From the NCBI RefSeq assembly GCF_009829075.1, contig NZ_WUQZ01000009.1:48654-112653 (forward strand): a stretch of DNA of 64,000 nucleotides, in the 5' to 3' direction. This stretch comes from Sphingobacterium composti (GTDB taxonomy: Bacteria; Bacteroidota; Bacteroidia; Sphingobacteriales; Sphingobacteriaceae). Below, in pieces: positions 8,884 to 18,327 of this stretch (the stretch's first letter is position 1; each line of letters opens with the position of its first letter). Both the position numbers and the translations under genes were made by a program. The notes under the pieces are model-generated. The model had not been told where the DNA came from. It saw only the letters and a list, made by a program, of their open reading frames with translations, and made no database searches.

Positions 8884-9438
8884 ATGATATTAACAAAAAA
8901 ACAACAAACAGAACTTCTTTCTATTCTCGAGAAAAGATTTTTAAAAAATATCCAGCGCCATCCGGATATCTCATGGGACACTGTAGTAGATAAATTAAAT
9001 AAGAATTCAAAAATTTTTGAAGTACTGTTTAAAATGGAAGAAACTGGTGGTGAACCGGATGTAGTACAATTAAGCGAAAGCACTTCGAATATTATCTTTG
9101 TCGATTGTTCTAAAGAAACACCTAAAGGACGACGTAGCATTTGTTATGATCATGAAGCGTTAGAATCTAGAAAACAATACAAACCAGATGATTCTGCAAT
9201 CAATATGGCGGCAGAGATAGGCATAGATATGCTGGACGAAAATGAATATTTTGCTTTGCAAAAATTAGATGAATTTGATTTAAAAACATCTAGTTGGATT
9301 AAAACGCCTAAAGATATACGCTCACGTGGTGGCGCATTATTCGGAGATAAAAGATTTGGTAGAGTTTTCATATACCATAATGGGGCAGATTCATACTATG
9401 GTGTCAGAGGCTTCAGAGGTATGCTGCGTATCAATTAG
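8884..9438 (+). CDS. DUF4256 family protein
   Basis: A 184-residue soluble protein matching DUF4256 over its whole length. Landmarks are MEETGGEPDVV, DCSKETPKGRRSICYD and the C-terminal YHNGADSYYGVRGFRG. No signal peptide or membrane segment. The function of the family is unknown. It is the last gene of the close-packed group starting at 7714. Confidence 0.85.
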   Translation: MILTKKQQTELLSILEKRFLKNIQRHPDISWDTVVDKLNKNSKIFEVLFKMEETGGEPDVVQLSESTSNIIFVDCSKETPKGRRSICYDHEALESRKQYKPDDSAINMAAEIGIDMLDENEYFALQKLDEFDLKTSSWIKTPKDIRSRGGALFGDKRFGRVFIYHNGADSYYGVRGFRGMLRIN

Positions 9439-9522
9439 ACATATTTTAATAAAAATTTCCTATTAATCATAAATTATCAGTAAATTAAAATTTCAATTTC
9501 GATGACCGCTATATAAACAAGA

Positions 9523-10152
9523 ATGTTATTTAAAAGTCTTGGGTTTACAGCTCAAAATAAAATCAAAACGACTACATTAGTTTTCTCTGTTCTTTGTTTG
9601 ATTCTACTTACAAATATACAAGAGAGAATGATGATCAAACGACTCAATGAAACAGTAACTTCCATTTACGAGGATAGAGTCGTAGTGGGTAATTATATTC
9701 TACAGCTCTCGAATCATTTTGAAGAAATAACCCAACTTTTAAAATCAGGAAATAGGGAATCACCGAATAAACTTAATAGCTTACTTGCTGAAATTGATTC
9801 AATAAACATTGAATACGACAAAACTTATCTCACAGAAACTGAAAAAGTAAATTTTAAAAAATTCACAGCTTATTCAATTCAAATAAAAAATTCTATCCAA
9901 TCAAATAACACTGCAGAGGCACTAAGTGCTAGTTTGGAAGCTGAAAAGATACTTAAGGTATTATCCTCTATTCAGGTAGAAGAAGGCAAAGAAAAATTAG
10001 ATGAAGTTTTGGGAATGACCAATACTAGAAGTATTCTTTCCTATTTAGAAATAGTAATAATTATCGTCATTTCAATCCTAATTCAGAAAATTATATTATC
10101 TACAAAACCATTAATTGTTAACAAAACAAAAGATACTCATCACCTCAATTAA
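9523..10152 (+). CDS. membrane protein with a four-helix-bundle sensor domain and no output domain
   Basis: A 209-residue protein with a transmembrane helix at about residues 17-33, a helical extracytoplasmic region, and a second transmembrane helix at about 172-190. The layout and the segment following NIQERMMIKRLNETVTSIYE resemble the 4HB_MCP sensory domain of chemotaxis receptors. It ends about 20 residues after the second helix, so it lacks HAMP and signalling domains. Ligand and partner are unknown. Confidence 0.7.
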   Translation: MLFKSLGFTAQNKIKTTTLVFSVLCLILLTNIQERMMIKRLNETVTSIYEDRVVVGNYILQLSNHFEEITQLLKSGNRESPNKLNSLLAEIDSINIEYDKTYLTETEKVNFKKFTAYSIQIKNSIQSNNTAEALSASLEAEKILKVLSSIQVEEGKEKLDEVLGMTNTRSILSYLEIVIIIVISILIQKIILSTKPLIVNKTKDTHHLN

Positions 10153-10275
10153 TTTAATTTTTTTCAAAAAAAAACCAAAAATATTAAATAATCCTCTAAT
10201 AAAGACTACAACATTTGTTTGAGAAGGTTTTCATAACTAAGAATACCTTTTAATAACATAATTTTTATTTTTATG

Positions 10276-10297
10276 ATTAAAGTTTTATAACTTTAAT
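10276..10297. other. AT-rich hairpin between two genes
   Basis: ATTAAAGTT pairs with AACTTTAAT around a TTAT loop. It lies between the sensor-like gene and the WG-repeat gene, and could be a weak terminator for the former. The rest of 10153-10412 is AT-rich with no other clear signal. Confidence 0.4.
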
Positions 10298-10412
10298 TTA
10301 TCTAATAAGATAACTAACATCCTTCATTAAAGGAGATTTATTAAATCCAATTACTTAACTTAAATTAACTTACTCAATCTGTAAAGATTAGCACCTTGAA
10401 TTAACTTAATTT

Positions 10413-12728
10413 ATGAAAAAATCAATTTTAAGTATAGTTATACTATTTAATTTTCTACATAGTTATGCGCAATTTAGTTGGTCATATAGCAATTATGGTA
10501 CAGATGAATATGATACTAAAAAATTTGCTAATTATGATTGGGTGAATCCTGTAGGACATTTTCACAGAGTTTTGAAAAATGGGAAATGGGGATTGACAGA
10601 TCCACACGATAAGTTGATAGTGCCAATAGAATACAATCAATTTCTATCTGCGGATATGTACGGAAATTATGTTGCGAGGAAAGGCAACAAGTACGGCATT
10701 TTTAATGATAAAGGCATTTTGATCTGTCCTTTTGAATTTGATTACATTCACCCTGCTGCGACTGTAGAAAATCAATATAAAATAGCCGTAAAAAACAATT
10801 TATATGGTATGATTGATAAATACGGTAAGGTCATAGTTCCCTTTCAATATAAAGTATTATACAGTGACTCAGATGGATTGACACAAGGTTATGATGGGCA
10901 AAAATGGGTAAAACATTTGATGAATGGTGATTTACTGAAAATTGAAAATGTCAAATTAGTAGAATACCTGAATGAACATTACTATAAAGTTACTTACTCA
11001 GATAATGAGCACGCTGTAATTGATCACGCACAACACATCATAATTCCAAAAAGCAAAAGTACTTATTACAATTTTGCTGGATTTAAAGACAAAAGATGGC
11101 TTACGGTTATTGATGAAAATAAAAAACGAGGATTATGGGATGTATTAAACAAAAAATGGATTATTGAACCAAAATATAACCTAATTGGGACCAGATTTAA
11201 TAAATATTTGTTTACTAAAAACATCATTACCGTAAACGAAAATGGACAAGAAATACGAAAAGCCTTTGATGAATTTTGGGATTTGAACAATAATTTGATC
11301 TTCAGTGGATACACAGATGATATACATACAAATGATTTACCTGAAAACATGGTACTTCTTAAAAAGGATAACACGTGGTGGCTGCACGATGCTAATTTTA
11401 AGCAAATATGGGCTGACGCTTTTAAGTCGAAAAAAGATATTTCTAAGAATTATACAGATCCTAATTCAAGCATACAATTTTTAGTATTCAATACTGACAA
11501 TGGATGGGGCATAATGGATCAAAATAAAAAAATAATTGTTCAACCTCAATATTATGAACATAATAAAGCTGATCCATTTAGTTTTTATGAAGGTCCCAAT
11601 GGAAAAAGAATATATAGTGCATACAAAAAAATAAACGGTTACAATAAATATGGGTTGCTACGTGGTGATGGAGAGGAGATCATACCATTTACTCATGATT
11701 ATTTGTTTTACAGTTCCTTAATTCATCCATACTATTATACAGCCGAAACCAATGGAAACTTCAAAGTCGGAAATGCAGATACCAAAAAAATTATTTTTGA
11801 AGCCACGAATCAGCCTAGATTAGATGGACCACATTTTATGCATTATGATAATTTGAATAATCCTTCGAGTTATTATGTAGATAAAATCAAAAACAAAGAT
11901 GGATATCGATCTATTTTTGATTTGGAAAATATGAAATATCAGAGTTCTTCAAAATTTCATTACAATGCAAAGGTGAATTTTGATGAAAGTTTTATAGTCG
12001 AAAATTCCGCTGGTAAAATGGCGATTGTTGGATCAAATGGAAACTTATTAACTGACTTTGAATTCGATGTACTGTATCAATCGCCGAATAATACATTAAT
12101 TTTTGCAATGAAAAACAACAAAACAGGTTTTATTAACGGAAAAGGAAAAGTGATAATTCCGCTGATACATGATGTTGTCAGAAATGTACTTGGTGACCCA
12201 ATTCCACAGGCCATGAATCAATACGGATATAGCGAAGATCTAAAAAGTAATGGAAAATTAATTCATTATGATGAAAAAGGAAATAAAATAAACCCGAGTA
12301 GATATAATTTACCAGAGAACGTCATTCTCCAAAATAGGAACGTGGGACGACGAAACGTAGAACTTGCCTACACAGGCAATTCTATTTTGATTGATGTATT
12401 CGAAAAGCCAATTAACTACAATTATAACCTAATATTAGATGATGGTTTGATAGACATGTCTCCTGAAAAGAAAGGCGAAAAGCAACAATTATTCTATTTT
12501 ACAGGAGGTATAGAACCTTTTGAAAGAAATGGAAAGTTTGGTTATTTTGATTTTTTTGGAAACATAGTAATCGAACCAATTTATCAAAAGGCTTCACCTA
12601 TGACTATTTTAGGTTATTGTTATGTGATGAAAGACAATGAATATTTCCTGATCAACAATCAGGGCGAAAGATTACCCTTCACTGATTACCACCTCCATAT
12701 GTACAAGGCTAAAAATAAGATTAACTAG
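10413..12728 (+). CDS. secreted WG-repeat protein
   Basis: A 771-residue protein with a signal peptide ending near SYAQ. At least eight WG (KWG-type) beta-repeats are visible, for example GKWGLTDPHDKLIVPIEY, NKYGIFNDKGILICPFEF, NLYGMIDKYGKVIVPFQY, NGWGIMDQNKKIIVQPQY, NKTGFINGKGKVIIP and GKFGYFDFFGNIVIEPIY. WG-repeat proteins are thought to form binding scaffolds; no catalytic domain is seen here. It probably acts in the periplasm or on the surface. It is preceded by 260 non-coding bases, so it is probably transcribed alone. Confidence 0.85.
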   Translation: MKKSILSIVILFNFLHSYAQFSWSYSNYGTDEYDTKKFANYDWVNPVGHFHRVLKNGKWGLTDPHDKLIVPIEYNQFLSADMYGNYVARKGNKYGIFNDKGILICPFEFDYIHPAATVENQYKIAVKNNLYGMIDKYGKVIVPFQYKVLYSDSDGLTQGYDGQKWVKHLMNGDLLKIENVKLVEYLNEHYYKVTYSDNEHAVIDHAQHIIIPKSKSTYYNFAGFKDKRWLTVIDENKKRGLWDVLNKKWIIEPKYNLIGTRFNKYLFTKNIITVNENGQEIRKAFDEFWDLNNNLIFSGYTDDIHTNDLPENMVLLKKDNTWWLHDANFKQIWADAFKSKKDISKNYTDPNSSIQFLVFNTDNGWGIMDQNKKIIVQPQYYEHNKADPFSFYEGPNGKRIYSAYKKINGYNKYGLLRGDGEEIIPFTHDYLFYSSLIHPYYYTAETNGNFKVGNADTKKIIFEATNQPRLDGPHFMHYDNLNNPSSYYVDKIKNKDGYRSIFDLENMKYQSSSKFHYNAKVNFDESFIVENSAGKMAIVGSNGNLLTDFEFDVLYQSPNNTLIFAMKNNKTGFINGKGKVIIPLIHDVVRNVLGDPIPQAMNQYGYSEDLKSNGKLIHYDEKGNKINPSRYNLPENVILQNRNVGRRNVELAYTGNSILIDVFEKPINYNYNLILDDGLIDMSPEKKGEKQQLFYFTGGIEPFERNGKFGYFDFFGNIVIEPIYQKASPMTILGYCYVMKDNEYFLINNQGERLPFTDYHLHMYKAKNKIN

Positions 12729-12787
12729 CATCCTAATTAAATAATGTATATTCATAAAATAACTTAAAATTGACAAATAGGTTTAAA

Positions 12788-12795
12788 TATATTTG
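12788..12795 (+). promoter_or_regulatory. -7 box of crcB
   Basis: TATATTTG matches TAnnTTTG, 34 bases before the ATG at 12830. A TTG at 12770-12772 may be the -33 element, with a shorter spacer than usual. Confidence 0.5.
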
Positions 12796-12829
12796 TCAAA
12801 TTAATACGGGAATAAAAACTACAATAAAT

Positions 12830-13201
12830 ATGAAAATACTGTTAGCAATTGGATTAGGCAGCTTTATAGGTGGAATATGCAGATATTTATTATCCCAAAT
12901 TATACACATAAAGACGGAGTCCTTGTTTCCAATGAGTACATTTATCGTAAATATAATAGGATCCTTTGCTATTGGTTTAGTATTTGCATTGGCTGCCAAG
13001 GGTGATATTTCTAAAGAATTCCAATTATTTCTTGCCACTGGGGTATTAGGGGGATTTACTACGTATTCTGCATTTTCTAATGAAACATTTATTCTTATGC
13101 GTGATGGTCATTTGGTGTTTGCATTAATTTATATTCTAACGAGTATTACAATTGGATTATTAGCGACTTTTTTGGGATATTCAATCTTAAAATTATTCTA
13201 A
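12830..13201 (+). CDS. crcB: fluoride channel CrcB/Fluc
   Basis: A 123-residue protein with four transmembrane helices that exports fluoride as an antiparallel dimer. Family motifs are GSFIGGICRYLLS near the N-terminus, FIVNIIGSFAIG with the conserved Asn, and GVLGGFTTYSAFSNE with the Phe/Thr/Ser pore residues. I chose the ATG at 12830 because the promoter box falls inside the longer frame starting at 12770. The leader of about 30 bases is too short for a fluoride riboswitch. Only one crcB copy is seen, fitting a homodimeric channel. Confidence 0.92.
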   Translation: MKILLAIGLGSFIGGICRYLLSQIIHIKTESLFPMSTFIVNIIGSFAIGLVFALAAKGDISKEFQLFLATGVLGGFTTYSAFSNETFILMRDGHLVFALIYILTSITIGLLATFLGYSILKLF

Positions 13202-13234
13202 TACTTGAACACTATTATCATGCTATGCAACAAA

Positions 13235-13261
13235 CAAGGCGACTATTAATCAGTCGCCTTG
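13235..13261. terminator. bidirectional terminator between crcB and the fasciclin gene
   Basis: CAAGGCGACT pairs with AGTCGCCTTG around a 7-base loop, between two convergent genes. Confidence 0.8.
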
Positions 13262-13293
13262 AAGCACTATTATAAATTATGAAAAACCACTAA

Positions 13294-14247
13294 TTATGGT
13301 AATAGTACTTTATTGATAATGTGTACTACACCATTAGTAGCCATTATATTCATCCCAGTGATTGTGGATGCACTGGTGTTACTTTTACCTTTTAAAGTAG
13401 CATTTGCTCCTAAAGCAACTGCTAAAGTTTCTCCATTCAACGTTGTTAATGTCTGTCCATTTGTCAAATCTGATGAAAATGCACGAGCTGATAATACATG
13501 GTAAGTTAAAATACTTGCTAATGTATTAGGGTCAGCCGCATTTATGGAAGCGATAGTAGGAAATCCTGCTTCAATAAATGCGGCATTAGTCGGAGCGAAC
13601 ACAGTCAATGGTCCACCCCCACTCAAAGTCTGTGCAACATTGGTTGAACCTTCACTCGCTCTTAATACCGCAGCAACCAAATACGTTAAGTCTGAATTGC
13701 CTTGAGTGACTTCTACCAAATTTCCTGCTGGGGGCATTAAAACTCTTTCAATGGTATGAACAATACCATTATTAGCCATCACATCAGCTTGCTTAACCTT
13801 CCATCCGTTTACAAAGACACCATTACTATTTTTTGTAACAAATACATCTTTACCGCTAGCTGTTTTTACTTGCATATTTACACCTGTTTCAATACTTGCC
13901 GAATTGACACGAGAACTAAGTGTATGGTACAGTAATATGTCTTTTACTTTGTCTACAGAAAGACTCTGTAAAACACTTGCTGTCACACCAGAAGCCTCGA
14001 AAGATTCATTATCAGGAGCAAAGACTGTGAACGAACCGTTTCCATTTAGTGTCGATGTTAAATTTGCCTTAATGAGAGCTGATTCTAAAGTCGAAAAACT
14101 AGGAGATTCTACCACAACATCTACTATGCTCTTGTTTATACCTACCACATCTTCGTCATTATCAGAGCAAGACACCTGAAAAGTTGAAACGCCTATCACT
14201 GCTACTGCCATGAAGGACTTTGCGAAATTTAAAAATTTGGTTTTCAT
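13294..14247 (-). CDS. two-domain fasciclin (FAS1) lipoprotein
   Basis: A 317-residue protein with a signal peptide and lipobox FQVSC (Cys27). Two FAS1 domains follow. The first (about 40-170) contains TVFAPDNESFEASG and GIVHTIERVLMPP; the second (about 175-317) contains LTVFAPTNAAFIEAGFP and NGVVHIINKVLLP. FAS1 domains mediate cell-surface adhesion or matrix contact. Probably anchored in the outer membrane; the residues after the cysteine are S-D-N-D-E-D, an acidic stretch resembling the Bacteroidota lipoprotein surface-export signal, so surface exposure is plausible. Transcribed alone. Confidence 0.9.
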   Translation of the reverse strand: MKTKFLNFAKSFMAVAVIGVSTFQVSCSDNDEDVVGINKSIVDVVVESPSFSTLESALIKANLTSTLNGNGSFTVFAPDNESFEASGVTASVLQSLSVDKVKDILLYHTLSSRVNSASIETGVNMQVKTASGKDVFVTKNSNGVFVNGWKVKQADVMANNGIVHTIERVLMPPAGNLVEVTQGNSDLTYLVAAVLRASEGSTNVAQTLSGGGPLTVFAPTNAAFIEAGFPTIASINAADPNTLASILTYHVLSARAFSSDLTNGQTLTTLNGETLAVALGANATLKGKSNTSASTITGMNIMATNGVVHIINKVLLP

Positions 14248-14385
14248 ATTGCCTTATTATTTAATATTAATTAGTACAATATAATACAATTAAAAACAAG
14301 TATGGTTCATTATTATACCAAATAATTTTAAAATCATAAAAGTGATATAATAAAATATCATTGATGTTTAATGGTAAAAAATGAA

Positions 14386-14408
14386 AAATCCACATCAAAT
14401 GTGGATTT
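14386..14408. terminator. hairpin in the gap upstream of the fasciclin gene
   Basis: AAATCCACAT pairs with ATGTGGATTT around a 3-base loop. It may act as a secondary terminator for the minus-strand operon ending at 14518. The rest of the 270-base gap shows nothing clear. Confidence 0.5.
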
Positions 14409-14479
14409 AAAGTGGTATATGCCCTACTAATACCCTAATTAGGATTTGGAATTGCATGTAAATAATAGTTAAAATCAAA

Positions 14480-14508
14480 AAGGGCGAGAACTTTATAGTC
14501 TCACCCTT
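14480..14508 (-). terminator. terminator of the eight-gene sugar oxidation operon
   Basis: On the minus strand AAGGGTGAGA pairs with TCTCGCCCTT (one G-T pair) and is followed by a T-run, ten bases after the last stop codon. Confidence 0.75.
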
Positions 14509-14517
14509 CTTTCATGA

Positions 14518-15150
14518 TTATGCAAATGCGCGATCTCCTTTTTTGTATGGATAATTTCCATCGTATTTACCAGGAATTTTCACATAGCGTAAAGCTTTTG
14601 TTAACCCTAGCTCAGAATTGAAATAACCTGTTAACGTCATTTGTCTAAACAAATGAAACCAATGTTCAGGCTCATAATCTACATCAGGTTTTACAAGCTC
14701 ATTTTGTCTTGTAGTGTTTTTATCCACCTCGTCTTTGATTCGCTCCCAACGTTTACCGTTATATTCTTCAGCTTCTTTGTATAATTTTTCTGCAACCTCA
14801 GTTCTTTCATCTAGAGTCAAGCTTGCAAAATCTTTGCCCTTCACATCCTTACTAGTTTTATCTAATGTTGCTAAACCATCTACAATAGCCTTTTGTTGCT
14901 TTTCTGTATAACAATCCCTCACATATACTGCGATGAAATTGCCTACTCCTGCTTCCTTGGCTCCAGGAGTAGAGGTAGGTGGCAAAATAGCGTCCGCTAA
15001 ATCACCCAATCTATCTATCATCTTGCTATCAAATAACGCCTCTACCGTTTTAGTAGCTGGTTGTGTACAGCCTTCTAAAAATAAGTTAGCACCCACGATA
15101 GATCCACCAAGGATCATAGCTACGCGTTGTAATGCTTCTCTTCTATTCAT
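14518..15150 (-). CDS. gluconate 2-dehydrogenase subunit 3 family protein
   Basis: A 210-residue exported small subunit that typically accompanies a GMC-type flavoprotein dehydrogenase. The N-terminus MNRREALQRVAMILGG looks like a twin-arginine signal and leads to a lipobox-like LEGC at Cys28. The domain contains LGDLADAILPPTSTPGAKEAGV and ends in a Tyr/Lys-rich tail (GKYDGNYPYKKGDRAF). It lies 11 bases downstream of an oxidoreductase gene and in the same operon as the GMC protein at 16610-18298, its likely partner. No cytochrome c subunit is encoded beside it. Last gene of the operon. Confidence 0.88.
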   Translation of the reverse strand: MNRREALQRVAMILGGSIVGANLFLEGCTQPATKTVEALFDSKMIDRLGDLADAILPPTSTPGAKEAGVGNFIAVYVRDCYTEKQQKAIVDGLATLDKTSKDVKGKDFASLTLDERTEVAEKLYKEAEEYNGKRWERIKDEVDKNTTRQNELVKPDVDYEPEHWFHLFRQMTLTGYFNSELGLTKALRYVKIPGKYDGNYPYKKGDRAFA

Positions 15151-15161
15151 CTTTTTATTTG

Positions 15162-16586
15162 TTAAAATGTATAGTTAACTTCCCAGCCTGGGCGATATGT
15201 ACGTTTTACAAATTGATTTACTTCGTCGAAATTTGTAACACGCATATTATCATTATCCCAAACCAATTTCTTACTTCTTCCAGGGTATTTGTCACCCACT
15301 TTTAAATCAACACCGCGAATAGCTAAATTCGCCATTAATAATGCTTCTGTCAACGGTCCTGCAATCTCAAAAGGAGATGACATTTCCATATTGCCATAAC
15401 CTGCAATGCAACCTTCTACCCATTGCGCCCAGTGACCATTGGCTCCCTTTGGAACTCTTGCATATTTTTCCTTAACAGCCTTATAAGTTTTGGTAGTTGG
15501 TAACAAACGAGGTTTAGCAGCATAGGTGTCTGCTAACATTTTACCTTTTGTACCTATTATTAAAATACCATTACCACCATCACCAAAGATTTCATCAGGA
15601 CCTAACTCTTCAGGTCTAGGAGGTTGAATTCCGCCATCCATCCAGTGTACTTTTACATCACCCTTTGTCTTAGCCGTTTTAGGGAAAGTCATTGTAACCG
15701 AACTTGATGGTGGACAAGACTCAGGGAAATATCCACGTTTGAATTCATCTACGTAAACAGATCCAACGCTCGCTTGTACATCCTTCACATACTGCAAACC
15801 ATAGATACTAAAAGGTGCCTCTAAATTGTGACATCCCATATCACCTAATGCACCAGTACCATATGGCCACCAGCCGCGCCAATTGAAAGGAACTAATTTA
15901 TCAAAATACTCTGTATAAGGTGCTGTACCTAACCATTTATCCCAATCTAATGTCGATGGTACTCTAGCCTTTTGACTAGGCCATTGTATTCCTTGTGGCC
16001 ATACAGGTCTGTCTGTCCATGCATAGATTTCAACTAAATCACCGATCATTCCAGCATCAACCCACTCACGCATTTGTCGAACTCCATCACCGGAAGAACC
16101 TTGATTACCCATTTGAGTAACGACTTTATAGCGCTTAGCAGCATGAGTCAAAGCACGAGCTTCCCATACGTCATGAGCTAATGGTTTCTGCACATACACG
16201 TGTTTGCCTAATTCCATCGCAGCTAAAGCTTGAATTGCGTGATTGTGATCTGGTGTAGACACAGAGACTCCATCAATATTTTTGTGCTCTTTATCTAGCA
16301 TCTCTCTAAAGTCTGTATAGAACTTTGCTTTCGGAAACTTCTCTACAGTTCCTTTAGCTCTGGCTTTATCAACATCACATAAAAAAGCAATATTCGCTTT
16401 ACCGCTGCCGTAAATATTATTAACATCAGATCCACCCATACCGCCGACTCCAATTGATGCCACTTGCAACATATCACTCGGCGCTCTAAATCCTGTACCG
16501 CCTAATACATGTCTAGGAACTATTGTTATACCTGCAGCTGCTACAGCTGCTGTTTTGATAAAATCTCTTCTAGTTTTGTTTTCCAT
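15162..16586 (-). CDS. exported Gfo/Idh/MocA family oxidoreductase (first copy)
   Basis: A 474-residue NAD(P)-dependent sugar or polyol oxidoreductase with a twin-arginine signal (RRDFIKTAAVAAAG). The dinucleotide-binding start is VASIGVGGMGG, and the EKP-like motif appears as VYVQKPLAHD, with Gln in place of Glu. In this family the lysine helps catalysis. Tat export suggests folding with cofactor in the cytoplasm before transport to the periplasm. It is separated by 11 and 23 bases from its neighbours in the operon. The substrate is unknown; related exported enzymes oxidise glycosides or inositols. Confidence 0.87.
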   Translation of the reverse strand: MENKTRRDFIKTAAVAAAGITIVPRHVLGGTGFRAPSDMLQVASIGVGGMGGSDVNNIYGSGKANIAFLCDVDKARAKGTVEKFPKAKFYTDFREMLDKEHKNIDGVSVSTPDHNHAIQALAAMELGKHVYVQKPLAHDVWEARALTHAAKRYKVVTQMGNQGSSGDGVRQMREWVDAGMIGDLVEIYAWTDRPVWPQGIQWPSQKARVPSTLDWDKWLGTAPYTEYFDKLVPFNWRGWWPYGTGALGDMGCHNLEAPFSIYGLQYVKDVQASVGSVYVDEFKRGYFPESCPPSSSVTMTFPKTAKTKGDVKVHWMDGGIQPPRPEELGPDEIFGDGGNGILIIGTKGKMLADTYAAKPRLLPTTKTYKAVKEKYARVPKGANGHWAQWVEGCIAGYGNMEMSSPFEIAGPLTEALLMANLAIRGVDLKVGDKYPGRSKKLVWDNDNMRVTNFDEVNQFVKRTYRPGWEVNYTF

Positions 16587-16609
16587 TATTTAGATATTGT
16601 TAGATTTAA

Positions 16610-18298
16610 TTATAGGTTACCCTTTTTCAATTCACTAACAGCAAAATCTACAGCTCTAGCTGTCAATGCCATATACGTTAGTGAAGGATTCACACAACCT
16701 CCAGATGGCATTGCTGCTCCATCTGTAACAAATACATTCAAAGCATCCCAAACTTGGTTATTGCCGTTTAGTACTGATGATTTAGGATCACGCCCCATAC
16801 GTGCTGTACCCATCTCATGAATACCCTGACCAAATCCGTATACATTATCATACGTGTATACATCTTTTACACCAAGGTTTTCCAACATTTCTTTCATCTC
16901 ATGTTGCATATCATGACGCATCTTGATTTCATTTTCTTTGATTTCAGCATGGAATGATAAGACTGGCAATCCCCATTTATCCTTTTTATCTTTATCTAAT
17001 TTTATGTAATTGTCATGGTAAGGAAGTATCTCCCCGAAAGCACCAAAACCAATATTCCAATCTCCGTATTCGCAGATAGCATCTTTAAAGTTACCTCCAA
17101 CAAATTTTTCTTCCTCCGAACGCCAAGCTCGTCCGCGACTTGCACTTCCTTGATAGCCGAAACCTCTTACATAATCACGTTTTTTACTATCGCCATCAAT
17201 GTTTACAAATCGAGGGACATATAAACCATTTGCACGACGACCATAAACGGCCTTATCCAAATAGCCTTCTACACGACCTCCAGCACCACAACGGAAATGA
17301 TGATCCATTAGGTTGTGTCCTAATTCTCCACTGCTACTTCCTAATCCACCTTCCCAAACATCTGTTGCAGAATTCATCAATACCCATGTTGAATTAAGTG
17401 CTGATGCACATACAAAAATTACTTTTGCATAGAACTCATATGTTTGGTTTGTCTCTGCATCTACAATTTCTACACCTTTAGCTTTCTTCGTATCTTTATC
17501 ATAAATAATTTTTGTAACTATTGAGTAGGGACGTAGAGTTAAATTACCCGTTTTCATAGCTACAGGAAGCGTCGCAGATTGTGTACTGAAATAGGCACCA
17601 AAATTACAACCTTCCCAACATCTATTTTGATATTGACAATTTGCACGACCATTGTGTGGAACAGTAATATTTGCTGTTCTACCCATGATAAAGTAACGCT
17701 TACCTTCATACATTGTACGTAAGCGAGCTGCCAAGTCCTTCTCCACAATGTTCATTGGCATTGCAGGCATATAATCACCATCCGGTAAACTTGGAACTCC
17801 ATCTCTATTACCTGAAATTCCAGCAAATTTTTCCGCATAAGAATACCAAGGAGCAATATCTTTATAACGGATAGGCCAATCTGCACCATGTCCATCTTTC
17901 AAATTTGCTTCAAAATCCAAATCTCCTAGTCGGTATGATTGACGTCCCCACATCAATGATCTACCACCAACATGGTAGCCACGATACCAGTCGAAACGCT
18001 TTTCTTCTGTATAAGGGCTTTCTTTTTCGTTCACCCAAAAACTAAGATTTTTCTCATTTAAAGGATAATCCCTTTTTAAGACAGGATAATCTTGGATCAT
18101 TTCTTGAGTACGACCACCTGCATGTGGAAATTCCCAAGGATCTTTTGTAGCTGACACATAATCTTTCACATGCTCTACATTACGACCTCTCTCCAGCATT
18201 ATTGTCTTTAACCCTTTTTCGGTTAACTCCTTTGCAGCCCATCCTCCACTAATTCCTGATCCAATCACAATTGCATCATAAATATTATTCTCTACCAT
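16610..18298 (-). CDS. GMC family flavoprotein oxidoreductase
   Basis: A 562-residue FAD enzyme. The N-terminal FAD-binding motif is IVIGSGISGGWAAKEL followed by the ribose-binding acidic end in MLERG. The C-terminal signature region contains GIHEMGTARMG and GGCVNPSLTYMALTARAV, with the catalytic histidine expected in the first and the Asn of CVNPS in the second. The Cys-rich NCQYQNRCWEGCNFG (about residues 216-230) resembles glucose or gluconate dehydrogenase large subunits. No signal peptide, so it may be exported in complex with the Tat-signal small subunit encoded at 14518-15150. Sugar oxidation is inferred; the exact substrate is not known. Confidence 0.9.
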   Translation of the reverse strand: MVENNIYDAIVIGSGISGGWAAKELTEKGLKTIMLERGRNVEHVKDYVSATKDPWEFPHAGGRTQEMIQDYPVLKRDYPLNEKNLSFWVNEKESPYTEEKRFDWYRGYHVGGRSLMWGRQSYRLGDLDFEANLKDGHGADWPIRYKDIAPWYSYAEKFAGISGNRDGVPSLPDGDYMPAMPMNIVEKDLAARLRTMYEGKRYFIMGRTANITVPHNGRANCQYQNRCWEGCNFGAYFSTQSATLPVAMKTGNLTLRPYSIVTKIIYDKDTKKAKGVEIVDAETNQTYEFYAKVIFVCASALNSTWVLMNSATDVWEGGLGSSSGELGHNLMDHHFRCGAGGRVEGYLDKAVYGRRANGLYVPRFVNIDGDSKKRDYVRGFGYQGSASRGRAWRSEEEKFVGGNFKDAICEYGDWNIGFGAFGEILPYHDNYIKLDKDKKDKWGLPVLSFHAEIKENEIKMRHDMQHEMKEMLENLGVKDVYTYDNVYGFGQGIHEMGTARMGRDPKSSVLNGNNQVWDALNVFVTDGAAMPSGGCVNPSLTYMALTARAVDFAVSELKKGNL

Positions 18299-18327
18299 TG
18301 TTTTATATTTTTAATACCTATATATTT

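Noticed and set aside
12796..12829. fluoride riboswitch before crcB
   Set aside because: The predicted leader is only about 30 bases, too short for the crcB motif pseudoknot.
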